Shown piece after piece: positions 9,221-16,398 of a stretch of DNA of 64,000 nucleotides; within the stretch, counting starts at the first letter, position 1; each line of letters starts with the position of its first letter. The translations under genes were made by a program, and so were the position numbers. This stretch comes from UBA1447 sp964612185. GTDB lineage: Bacteria; Bacillota; Clostridia; Oscillospirales; Acutalibacteraceae. The notes beneath the pieces are model-generated. The model ran no database searches. It was not told where the DNA came from and saw only the letters and a program-made list of their open reading frames with translations. The DNA is taken from assembly GCA_964612185.1 (NCBI GenBank), contig CAZTCR010000011.1:6079-70078 (forward strand), given 5' to 3'.

Positions 9221-9448
9221 TTACTTCACATTCGCTTCCAGATAACTGATAATATCCTGAACGGTTCTGAACTTCTTGAACACGCGTTCTTCAATATCCA
9301 AATGATACTTTTCTTCCAGCGCGCAAATGATGTCGACAAATTCATAAGAATCGATACCAAGGTCGGCGGAAAGCACCGATTCCGGCTCGATCTTAACACT
9401 CTTGTCGTTGAGATATTCCCAAATAATGTTTCGGATAGTTTCCAACAT
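9221..9448 (-). CDS. Acyl carrier protein
   Basis: 75 residues. The DLGIDSYEFVDIICALEEKY helix carries the Ser that receives 4'-phosphopantetheine (normal motif DSLD/E; here DSYE, a Tyr in place of the usual Leu, so not a standard fatty-acid AcpP). I chose the ATG at 9448 because GGGGGAAG lies 5 bases before it; an ATG at 9463 overlaps that ribosome site. It is the first gene of a two-gene operon with the acyl-CoA synthetase. A Sfp-type phosphopantetheinyl transferase gene at 14242-14826 could be its activating enzyme (inference). Confidence 0.9.
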   Translation of the reverse strand: MLETIRNIIWEYLNDKSVKIEPESVLSADLGIDSYEFVDIICALEEKYHLDIEERVFKKFRTVQDIISYLEANVK

Positions 9449-9488
9449 GCCATCTTCCCCCATTGTTTAAATACCTATATGTGAGTAG

Positions 9489-9518
9489 ATTATACACTGC
9501 TCAAGATTTATTAGTCAA
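9489..9518 (-). promoter_or_regulatory. Sigma-A-type promoter of the ACP/acyl-CoA synthetase operon
   Basis: On the minus strand TTGACT (9513-9518) and TATAAT (9489-9494) are separated by 18 bases, about 40 bases before the ACP start. It separates this operon from the upstream SDR operon. Confidence 0.85.
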
Positions 9519-9614
9519 GGCAATTAAGCATACGGTTCACGAATTGCCGGATAGCGCGGGGATATATCAATTTTGACACTGCCGTGTTGATTCGTTCAGT
9601 TCGTCCAATTGCTC

Positions 9615-9652
9615 AAAAGAGCGAAAACCGCTTTAACAGGCGATTTCCGCTC
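9615..9652 (-). terminator. Intrinsic terminator of the SDR/MFS/hydrolase operon
   Basis: On the minus strand GAGCGGAAATCGC (9640-9652) pairs over 13 positions, including two G-T wobbles, with GCGGTTTTCGCTC (9619-9631) around an 8-base loop, followed by TTTTG. It lies 43 bases after the stop of the last SDR gene. Confidence 0.8.
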
Positions 9653-9694
9653 AAAGTGAGGTTGCGTCTCATCCGTGGAGGCTGCGGTCGACCC

Positions 9695-10510
9695 TCATGA
9701 TTCGGCGTCTTTTAACTGGGTGCCCGCCATCGCCATCATATCCGCGAAGGTGGGTTGCGCCAAACTGAATCCGCCGCTGATGGTGATGTTCTGGCCTGTG
9801 GTGTAGGCGGACTCATCGCTCAGGAAATAGAGCACCGCCGCTGCGATTTCTTCCGGCTCCGCCATCCTTTTGATAGGCGTATGGCGAAGGAAAAATTCTT
9901 GGAACTCGGCCGTGACATGTTTTTTAACCGCGTCTGTCGCGGTCATGCCCGGGGCGACAGAATTACAGCGTATGTTGGCCCTCGCCGCTTGAACGGCAAT
10001 CTGCTTGGTCAGGTAGATGATTGCGGCTTTGCTTGTGCCGTAAGCGATTGAGGTAAGGTCGGGCGCAACACCCGAAATCGAAGCAATATTGACGATGCTC
10101 CCGCCGCCCGTCGCCGCCATGCTGCGGACAGCGGCTTGCGTAGTGAGGAATACGCTTGCCAAATGGTTGTCGACAAAACGGATAAAGTCCTCGTAACTCT
10201 CTTCAAAGATGGTTTTATCCTTGCCTGCGGTTGTTCCTCCGTAAACATTAACCAACCCGTCGATTTTGCCTTCGTTTTTGATGACTTCGTTCACAACCGC
10301 CGCGTGCGTTTCTTTTTCCAAGGCGTTGAAGTACAGCGCGCTTGCTTTAAAACCCTGGGCGGTCAGCGCCGCTGCTCTTTCTTTCGCCAGGTCAAAGGCG
10401 TAGTCCGCAAGGTAAACCGACGCGCCTTCTTTTGCGCAGATGGTCGCACAAGCAAGACCGATGCCGTTGGCAGCCGCGGTAACCAGAACAACTTTGTCTT
10501 TCATTCTCAT
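9695..10510 (-). CDS. Short-chain dehydrogenase resembling clostridial 7-alpha-hydroxysteroid dehydrogenase
   Basis: 271 residues from the ATG at 10510 (GGAGG 8 bases upstream; an ATG at 10525 would overlap it). Classical SDR: cofactor loop TAAANGIG, strand-2 end LADY with an Asp that favours NAD(H), active site IASISG, then Tyr157 and Lys161 in AYGTSK, and late motif AEPEEIAAAVLYFLSDES. Compared from memory with Clostridium absonum/sardiniense 7-alpha-HSDH, blocks such as YFNALEKET, VYGGT, GGGSIVNI, KNIRCN-like NIRCNSVAPG, and the GGFSL end line up well, more than with FabG. It may interconvert 7-alpha-hydroxy and 7-oxo steroids; the substrate is inference. It follows the 7-beta-HSDH-like gene after 20 bases. 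Confidence 0.72.
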   Translation of the reverse strand: MRMKDKVVLVTAAANGIGLACATICAKEGASVYLADYAFDLAKERAAALTAQGFKASALYFNALEKETHAAVVNEVIKNEGKIDGLVNVYGGTTAGKDKTIFEESYEDFIRFVDNHLASVFLTTQAAVRSMAATGGGSIVNIASISGVAPDLTSIAYGTSKAAIIYLTKQIAVQAARANIRCNSVAPGMTATDAVKKHVTAEFQEFFLRHTPIKRMAEPEEIAAAVLYFLSDESAYTTGQNITISGGFSLAQPTFADMMAMAGTQLKDAES

Positions 10511-10530
10511 TTTATTTTCCTCCAACTCGT

Positions 10531-11322
10531 TTATGATTCGTAATAGCTTCCCATCATGGCGGCTTGTTCATCAGCTGTCATGTCTGTGAGGAAATGCCTC
10601 ACGGCGGCTTTGTTGCCGTCACCCGCGACGATCGAACGCTTCTTACCGAGTTCTTCAACCGCTTCCGCTATAACATCTTCCGGCAGCATGGCCTTTTTCC
10701 TCGCCGCTTCCCCTGCGGGGCCGCCCGGCTGATTTTTAAGCCATGTCGGTGTGATGGTCGAACCGGCTGTGATTACGAGAACATCGACATTGGTTTTCGC
10801 GCATTCATACGCGACAGCCTCCGTCATTTTTAAGATATAAGCCTTCCCGGCGCCGTATTGGGCGATGTAGGGTGACGAAGTAATGCCTGTGAGCGACGAG
10901 ATGTTGATGATCGCGCCTCTGTCCTGCTTGGCGAAGATGGCAAGATAATGGTACATGAATTTCATGAAGGAAATGACATTCACATTCATCATTCTCCAAT
11001 GGTCTTCCCACGGCATATTTTGTACTTTGCCGAATTGGTGGCTGCACGCCACATAGGACATAAAGCCCATATCCAACGCATCCGTTACTTTTGTGACGGT
11101 TTCCACGCAGCCGTCCACCGCGAAGTCGGCACGGACAACCTTGTGAGCAACCCCGTATTTTTTGCTGATTTCTTTGCCGAGATCCCTGAGCATTTCCTCG
11201 CGCCGGCCGACAAGCACAACATTCATGCCTCTCTCTGCAATGGCTTCCGCCATGCACTGACCCATACCTTCCGTGGCGCCGAGGACAACGCCCCATTCAC
11301 CGTATTTTTCTTTCCAGTTCAT
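10531..11322 (-). CDS. Short-chain dehydrogenase resembling 7-beta-hydroxysteroid dehydrogenase
   Basis: 263 residues from the ATG at 11322 (GGAGGTG ribosome site; an upstream ATG at 11340 precedes it and is rejected). That is the length I recall for Collinsella aerofaciens 7-beta-HSDH, and catalytic Ser143, Tyr156 and Lys160 and the NADP-selecting Arg40-Arg41 fall at the same numbers. Shared blocks: EKYGEWG, LGATEGMG, VGRREE, LDMGFMSYVAC, QDRGAIIN, QYGAGKAYILKMTEAVA, NQPGGPAGEA. The reaction would be NADP-dependent interconversion of 7-oxo and 7-beta-hydroxy steroid. Its place between an MFS carrier and a 7-alpha-HSDH-like gene suggests a 7-epimerisation route. Family assignment is strong; actual substrate is unproven. 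Confidence 0.75.
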   Translation of the reverse strand: MNWKEKYGEWGVVLGATEGMGQCMAEAIAERGMNVVLVGRREEMLRDLGKEISKKYGVAHKVVRADFAVDGCVETVTKVTDALDMGFMSYVACSHQFGKVQNMPWEDHWRMMNVNVISFMKFMYHYLAIFAKQDRGAIINISSLTGITSSPYIAQYGAGKAYILKMTEAVAYECAKTNVDVLVITAGSTITPTWLKNQPGGPAGEAARKKAMLPEDVIAEAVEELGKKRSIVAGDGNKAAVRHFLTDMTADEQAAMMGSYYES

Positions 11323-11354
11323 TTCAGCACCTCCAAACATTATTTTCTGCGTGT

Positions 11355-12785
11355 TTATTCCGCTACTTTTTCCGCCGCTTCTTCCGCCGTTTTTCTGTCC
11401 GCTATAAGTTTTTCACCTTTCTTGAGCGCGCCGAGCGCACATGCGAAAATGATGAGGCAGAAAACAATGGCAATAGTGAAAGTGACGGTGTAGCTCGATA
11501 GCTTCGCTACTGTCGGCACGATAAATACCGCGGTCGAACCGAACAGGGCGACGATAGCCATGACAACGCCGTAAATTGCGCTGAAATTCTTTCCGCCGAA
11601 GGTTTGCCGGACAAGGATGGGCATCAGTGTGCCCGAAATGGCAGCCATCGAACCGATCAAAAACGCGCCGATGAAAGCTACCGCTTTCGCGTCTATGTTA
11701 TTGTCGGCAACAATCAGACCCAGGAAGCCCGCGATTTCAACAAAAACACCGATGCCGATGGTTTTCTTGAGGCCGATTTTATCGTTGAGAAGGCCGTAGA
11801 GCAGCCGGAAAACGATTCCGCCCAGAAGAATGGCCGAAACGACATAGGAAGCGTTTGCCCCGAGGCCGATTGCCGCGCCGAAATTACCCGCGACATTCAT
11901 ATGCGTGGCGTTGTACGCGACCAGGGAAGCGGCGACCACAATCATGATAAACGCCGAACTGCGGAACGCTTTTTTGGCGTCCATGCCGGCACCCGCCGCA
12001 GCCGGGCTGTTTTTCGCCGCGAGCGCTTTGAGCACTTCGGCGTCATCAGCGCCCAGAGGAGCCAACCCCTTATCTTCGGGTTTCATACGGCATAGGAAGA
12101 TAACACACAGCGAGATGACAAGGGAGATAGCGGCGATCGTGATATAAGAGCCGCTCCAACCCCAGTTTTTGACAAAAACTTTAGCGATAATGGGGTTGAC
12201 CGCCATACCCGCTATATAAGCACTCGCGGTTGAAATACCCATGGCGAGGCCGAGATGCTTGCGAAACCAGTTGCCGATCATAACAGGGGCGGGCAGGAAC
12301 CAGATAATAGCCGTGGAGATGCCGAGCACGATTCCCGCGGCGTACCATTGCCATAGCTGCGTGAAGGTGGACATCAGCGCGAATGTGCCGACGGTAACGA
12401 TCGTCCCGACGAGCAGTATCGCCCGGATGTCAAACTTTTTCAGAATCTTGTTGACGAAGAAAATGGTAAGGCCTGTGACAATTCCCTGGAGAACCATATA
12501 CATGGCGAAGTTCGGCGTCGCGTAGGTAATATACTGCTTTTCGGCATAAGCCGCGGCTTGTTCTTCTGCCTGTGATGTTTGCGCGCCTCCGGCAACAAGC
12601 TCGTCATATTTCGTGTCATATGCTGTTTTATAAGCGCCTTCGACAAACTCAAGATTTCGGTCGGAACACACAGCTGTGATAAAGGACGCCGATGTGTTGG
12701 ACATAACACCGATACCCGCCACCTGCAGCAGGCAGCACGCGATAAGGATAATCCAGGCGTAATGGAGTTTTCCGGTTTTCATCAT
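11355..12785 (-). CDS. MFS transporter, oxalate/formate antiporter-like (OFA) family
   Basis: 476 residues with about 12 hydrophobic segments. The N-terminus (LHYAWIILIACCLLQVAGIG) and GPVMIGNWF-type segment (APVMIGNWFRKHLGLAMGIS) are typical of OFA/monocarboxylate-type MFS carriers. There is an unusually long extracytoplasmic loop of about 60 residues after TM1 and a long cytoplasmic loop between TM6 and TM7 (MKPEDKGLAPLGADDAE). Its ATG at 12785 shares one base with the stop codon of the upstream SGNH hydrolase, so the two are translationally coupled. In this operon it is the likely carrier for the organic acid or steroid that the two SDRs act on (inference). It is not similar to BaiG as I remember that sequence. 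Confidence 0.85.
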   Translation of the reverse strand: MMKTGKLHYAWIILIACCLLQVAGIGVMSNTSASFITAVCSDRNLEFVEGAYKTAYDTKYDELVAGGAQTSQAEEQAAAYAEKQYITYATPNFAMYMVLQGIVTGLTIFFVNKILKKFDIRAILLVGTIVTVGTFALMSTFTQLWQWYAAGIVLGISTAIIWFLPAPVMIGNWFRKHLGLAMGISTASAYIAGMAVNPIIAKVFVKNWGWSGSYITIAAISLVISLCVIFLCRMKPEDKGLAPLGADDAEVLKALAAKNSPAAAGAGMDAKKAFRSSAFIMIVVAASLVAYNATHMNVAGNFGAAIGLGANASYVVSAILLGGIVFRLLYGLLNDKIGLKKTIGIGVFVEIAGFLGLIVADNNIDAKAVAFIGAFLIGSMAAISGTLMPILVRQTFGGKNFSAIYGVVMAIVALFGSTAVFIVPTVAKLSSYTVTFTIAIVFCLIIFACALGALKKGEKLIADRKTAEEAAEKVAE

Positions 12786-14098
12786 TAATTCTCCTTCTGT
12801 TTGGATTCTTGTTTCGGATTTTTTTCGACCGATTCCGCGTAGTATGCACGGGTAGGGTAAATCGCGTAAATGATTTCTGTTTTCTCCCCGTTGGAGAAAA
12901 CTTTCGCGGTGTTCGGAAAATTGTTTTCAACCGCGAACGCGATAGCCGGCCTGCCCGGATCGTCTGCTTCGTTTAACAGGCCGCCAAGTTTAATGCCTTC
13001 CTGATTGAAGACCGAGACCGTTCCGTTTTCAACTTTAAAGAATACCGACTGGTTGATTTCGAGCGCTTTTGCTGCTTGCGCGTTCTCAACGGCGACCTCG
13101 ACTGTTTTCAGCGGATAGAATTTCAACCCCATCGCTTCGCCCGTGAACCACTCGTTATATTCATCGAGTTCACCGCTTGAAAAATTATCCGGCTGAACGG
13201 CCAAATCGGTCTCTCCGCCTTCGGTCAGCGCCCTGGTTAACGCGTCTTCTTTTTCCTGAGCCTCCTTTTCTTCATTTGTCAGGTCTTGCATGGTTTTTAT
13301 AACGCCGGGTGTCTCCTCGCACTGATATTGCGGATAAGCTTTAATCAGCGTGTCATACAAAACCCTGTAAATGGTGATGTGACCGAAATCCGTCAAATGC
13401 ATATCCTTATTTTTAATGTGCGTAAGTTCGTTTTTGCCCTTGTAGTTTTTGAAAGTGTTTTCGATATCGGCGAGGAGAAAACCGTGCCCGGTTTGATTTT
13501 CGGCGATAATTTCATTAAGCATATCCAAAAACCTGCCCATCGGCCGGCCAATGACTCTGTATAATTTATTTTTCAAGGTATTGAACGGGTTATAAACATT
13601 ATGAACGATGATGATGGCCTCCGGATTGAGCTCTTTCATTTTCAAGAGAATTGCCGGAAATTCTTTCTTAAAAATCTCAACGCCCGCCGCGGCGTCTTCC
13701 TTGGTCTTTTTGCCGAGCAGTTCTTTAAGGGTCTTCAGCCCGGCTAATTTGTCGGTCTTAAACTTTTTGGCGATCTCTTTCATCGTTTTCGCGCCGAGGG
13801 GCCCTAAACCGAGTGCCCTGGTAAAAGCCATCAGAAAAGCGACCAGGACATTGTTCCCGCCTACCGACATCACGACGATTTCCGCGTCTTTCAGGTGCTG
13901 GATTTTGACCTCGTCGGTTGTCAGGCAATTCAAAATAATCGTTGAGTTAGCGCCCGTGATGAAATCGAGGGCGGCCGGCTTGTTCAAACGCCTGGCAAGG
14001 AGGTTCGTGTAGGAATTTACCCTGATCTTCATTTTGTATGAGCAACCAACGCTGTCCCCGTATAAGACAACCTTGGGAATGGCATCTGTTTGATCCAT
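12785..14098 (-). CDS. SGNH/GDSL-type hydrolase with C-terminal extension
   Basis: 437 residues, no signal peptide, so probably cytoplasmic. The esterase blocks are in order: block I VVLYGDSVG with the nucleophile Ser (residue about 16), block III SVGGNNVLV, and block V HLTDFGHI with the catalytic Asp/His. Residues about 290-437 form a separate acidic, then beta-rich region of unknown role, ending in a Lys/Glu/Gln-rich tail. First gene of the operon; a possible promoter is TTGCAA with TAATTA 17 bases further on at about 14120-14150 (weak). It probably removes an acyl or similar ester group, perhaps from the compound handled by the MFS and SDR products. Substrate unknown. Confidence 0.78.
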   Translation of the reverse strand: MDQTDAIPKVVLYGDSVGCSYKMKIRVNSYTNLLARRLNKPAALDFITGANSTIILNCLTTDEVKIQHLKDAEIVVMSVGGNNVLVAFLMAFTRALGLGPLGAKTMKEIAKKFKTDKLAGLKTLKELLGKKTKEDAAAGVEIFKKEFPAILLKMKELNPEAIIIVHNVYNPFNTLKNKLYRVIGRPMGRFLDMLNEIIAENQTGHGFLLADIENTFKNYKGKNELTHIKNKDMHLTDFGHITIYRVLYDTLIKAYPQYQCEETPGVIKTMQDLTNEEKEAQEKEDALTRALTEGGETDLAVQPDNFSSGELDEYNEWFTGEAMGLKFYPLKTVEVAVENAQAAKALEINQSVFFKVENGTVSVFNQEGIKLGGLLNEADDPGRPAIAFAVENNFPNTAKVFSNGEKTEIIYAIYPTRAYYAESVEKNPKQESKQKEN

Positions 14099-14241
14099 AT
14101 TAGTTCACTACCTTTCGAATATATAATTAATTGTATATTTTTCTATTTGCAAGCCTTCTAAATCTTATCACTGTTTATACTATATCGCAACTGATTTATG
14201 CAGAAATTCAAAAAACACACTTGAAAAAACAAATGCGGGTT

Positions 14242-14826
14242 TTATTGTCCGGTGCAAACACTGACCATATAGTTCGTTGAAAAACGGGTCGTGCGCACAA
14301 CACATGTTTCGTCGATATCTTTTTTTAAATCCTTGACGCCTGTGCCCAAATATTTTATAAAGCTCTCTTTTGCGGTCCATGTTTTGAAAAACTGTTCTCT
14401 GCGTCTGTCCGGCGGCAGGGAGAAAAACAGCGCTTGCTCCTTTTCGGTAAAGGCGCGTTTTGCCAGGCGATCAAAGTCGCGTTCCTTCATCAGCTGGATG
14501 TCTATGCCCACCGGTTTGTCGCACACGGCGCAAATCACCGCATTGCCCGAATGGCTGATGTTAAAATGCACATCCGGATAACCGGCGGTGTAGGGTTTGC
14601 CGGACTCTTCGACCTCAAAGCTGATAGCTGCCATAACTATCCCGAACACTTTTTCAATCGCGAGTTTTGCCAGCCAATAGCCCGTCAGGGACAGGTCTTT
14701 ATCCGTTTTAATTCTCATCCGGTTGAGCTGTTCCTGTTTTTTCCTGTCCGCGAAAAGGGAAAGCGTATCATAGGCGGAATCGGGTATTTCCGATTTTAGC
14801 TCGATGAGGAATATCCGGGGTTCCAT
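14242..14826 (-). CDS. 4'-phosphopantetheinyl transferase, Sfp type
   Basis: 194 residues from the ATG at 14826 (GGAGGC 7 bases upstream; the ORF continues upstream to 14868 but that region holds the ribosome site). It transfers 4'-phosphopantetheine from CoA to the Ser of carrier proteins. Seen: PDVHFNISHSG, VGIDIQ (Mg-binding Asp pair) and FFKTWTAKESFIKYLG (WxxKES). Small Sfp-type enzymes serve secondary or unusual carriers, so the ACP at 9221-9448 is a natural partner. A 143-base gap separates it from the SGNH hydrolase gene, so it may be a separate transcript. Confidence 0.88.
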   Translation of the reverse strand: MEPRIFLIELKSEIPDSAYDTLSLFADRKKQEQLNRMRIKTDKDLSLTGYWLAKLAIEKVFGIVMAAISFEVEESGKPYTAGYPDVHFNISHSGNAVICAVCDKPVGIDIQLMKERDFDRLAKRAFTEKEQALFFSLPPDRRREQFFKTWTAKESFIKYLGTGVKDLKKDIDETCVVRTTRFSTNYMVSVCTGQ

Positions 14827-14858
14827 AATTTTGCCTCCGTCACCATATAACCGTTGCG

Positions 14859-14918
14859 TCACTGCCAATAAAACATATACTTTTCCATCGCGTCCATGAG
14901 CGCTTTGATGTCTTCAAA
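14859..14918 (-). pseudogene. C-terminal remnant of a URO-D-like gene
   Basis: In the frame offset from the ATPase stop codon, the minus strand encodes FEDIKALMDAMEKYMFYWQ and a stop. This matches the C-terminus of the intact URO-D-like protein ending at 16399 (ENVKALMDAMEKYMHYWS). The DNA of the two ends matches at about 40 of 45 positions. There is no further homologous coding sequence upstream; the neighbouring ATPase gene begins where the homology stops. This points to insertion of the ATPase gene into, or its exchange with, a duplicated URO-D-like gene. Confidence 0.8.
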
Positions 14919-16254
14919 GACAGAAAGCGGCATACAGCGGCACTGTTTTTTTGCCGTCTTTAAAACCGAAGTTTTTGGCGGTAACCTTTATGGCGTATGC
15001 GGGTTTATACCTGTCGATGTAGATGTTGAGACTTTTTGCCTTCGTATTATCAGCCGATTTAACTTCGACGGGGATGATTTTACCTTCGCGCTGAATAACA
15101 AAATCAACCTCGGCACCCCTTTCAGACTCCCAGTAATAACTTATATATCCGGATGCCTTTAACTGATTGCAGATATAATTCTCAACCATACCGCCTTTAA
15201 AGTCGTTGAGTTCATCGGATGCATATAAAACATCACCGGGGACAAGCTCTTTCTTGGCGCCCAGCAGACCGGTGTCGGAAACATAAATCTTGAAGGCGTC
15301 GATATCACGATAGTTTTCAAGTGGTTTTTTCACATTTTCAACCCGATAAACCCGGCTGACGATACCGGAGAGCGTAAGCCATTCGATCGCGTTTTCAAAT
15401 TCCGCCGCCCTGGCTCCTTTTTTAATCAGCTTATATTGAAACCTGGTATTTTTTTTTGATAGCTGGACGGTAATATTATCATAAGCCAAGCGTGTTTTTT
15501 TGATTTCATTTGTGTTGTTGTACTTGCTCATGTCGTTGAGATAACTTGTTAATATCATCTCTTGCGTATGCCTGACCAGAATATAATCTTGCGTGCGGAT
15601 AAAATTGTCCACACAGTCCGGCATACCGCCGACAACAAGAAACTCACGGTAATACCGCATGGCAGATTCATGCAAAACACCCGGCATCGGTGTGTCTTTT
15701 TCAAAACATTGATGGATTTGACTGACCAAATTTTCTTCACCGCAAGCCAGTAAAAATTCTTCCATATCCATCGGATAAAGTGTCTTTATATCGACCTTGC
15801 CGACGGGGAAAGAAAAGTTCGATCTGTTAACCGCAACGCCAAGCAAACTCCCGGCTACAACGATATGGTAATCCGGCGCGTTTTCATAAAAATATTTGAG
15901 AGAGGAAAGCGCCCTTTCACAAAGCTGAACCTCATCAAAAACGATCAGGGTTTTTCCCTTTATAATTGTTTGCCCGGCAAGATGTGATAAAATCGGAATT
16001 AAATAGCCCGGCTCGATGCTTTCATCAAATGTTTGAATTAGAGCCGGATTGGTTTCAAAATTGAAATAGGCAACATTCTCATAATGAATACGCCCGAACT
16101 CCAACACGGAATATGTTTTGCCGACTTGCCTTGCACCTTGCAGAATCAAGGGCTTGCGATACGGACTGCGCTTCCATTCGATCAGGTATTCGGTAATCTT
16201 TCTGTACATAACATCACGGCTTTCTTTCGATGATGACAACAGAATATCACACAT
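14914..16254 (-). CDS. AAA ATPase with DUF4143 (AAA_14/DUF4143 family)
   Basis: 446 residues; the ATG at 16209 (MYRKITEYLIEWK) is an equally good start. Walker A GARQVGKTYSV, Walker B LIVFDEVQLCERALS, sensor-like VVAGSLLGV, then DUF4143 with SYLNDMSKYNN, ISDTGLL-like VSDTGLLGAKKEL, and the PD-(D/E)xK-like end ERGAEVDFVIQREG ... IPVEVKS. Family members are common, mobile-like 'ATP-binding proteins' whose function is not established. The stop codon overlaps the URO-D remnant, which marks the insertion border. The base composition is more AT-rich than that of the flanking genes. Confidence 0.9.
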   Translation of the reverse strand: MCDILLSSSKESRDVMYRKITEYLIEWKRSPYRKPLILQGARQVGKTYSVLEFGRIHYENVAYFNFETNPALIQTFDESIEPGYLIPILSHLAGQTIIKGKTLIVFDEVQLCERALSSLKYFYENAPDYHIVVAGSLLGVAVNRSNFSFPVGKVDIKTLYPMDMEEFLLACGEENLVSQIHQCFEKDTPMPGVLHESAMRYYREFLVVGGMPDCVDNFIRTQDYILVRHTQEMILTSYLNDMSKYNNTNEIKKTRLAYDNITVQLSKKNTRFQYKLIKKGARAAEFENAIEWLTLSGIVSRVYRVENVKKPLENYRDIDAFKIYVSDTGLLGAKKELVPGDVLYASDELNDFKGGMVENYICNQLKASGYISYYWESERGAEVDFVIQREGKIIPVEVKSADNTKAKSLNIYIDRYKPAYAIKVTAKNFGFKDGKKTVPLYAAFCL

Positions 16255-16398
16255 TCATGTAAAAAACAAGCAATATTTATAAATTTATCACACTAAACGA
16301 CACGAATAATTTTGAAAAGTACACACAAATCGACACGAAGCGCATAAACAGGTGGAATAGCGGCTGCCAACCAAACACAATATAGCGAAAATAATACG

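Noticed and set aside
11355..12785. MFS gene as a BaiG-type bile acid transporter
   Set aside because: It does not resemble BaiG as I remember it; the N-terminus and loop pattern are OFA-type. The bile acid link rests on the SDR genes only.
9221..14826. A polyketide or non-ribosomal peptide gene cluster
   Set aside because: ACP, ligase and PPTase are present, but no ketosynthase, acyltransferase or condensation domain is in the window.
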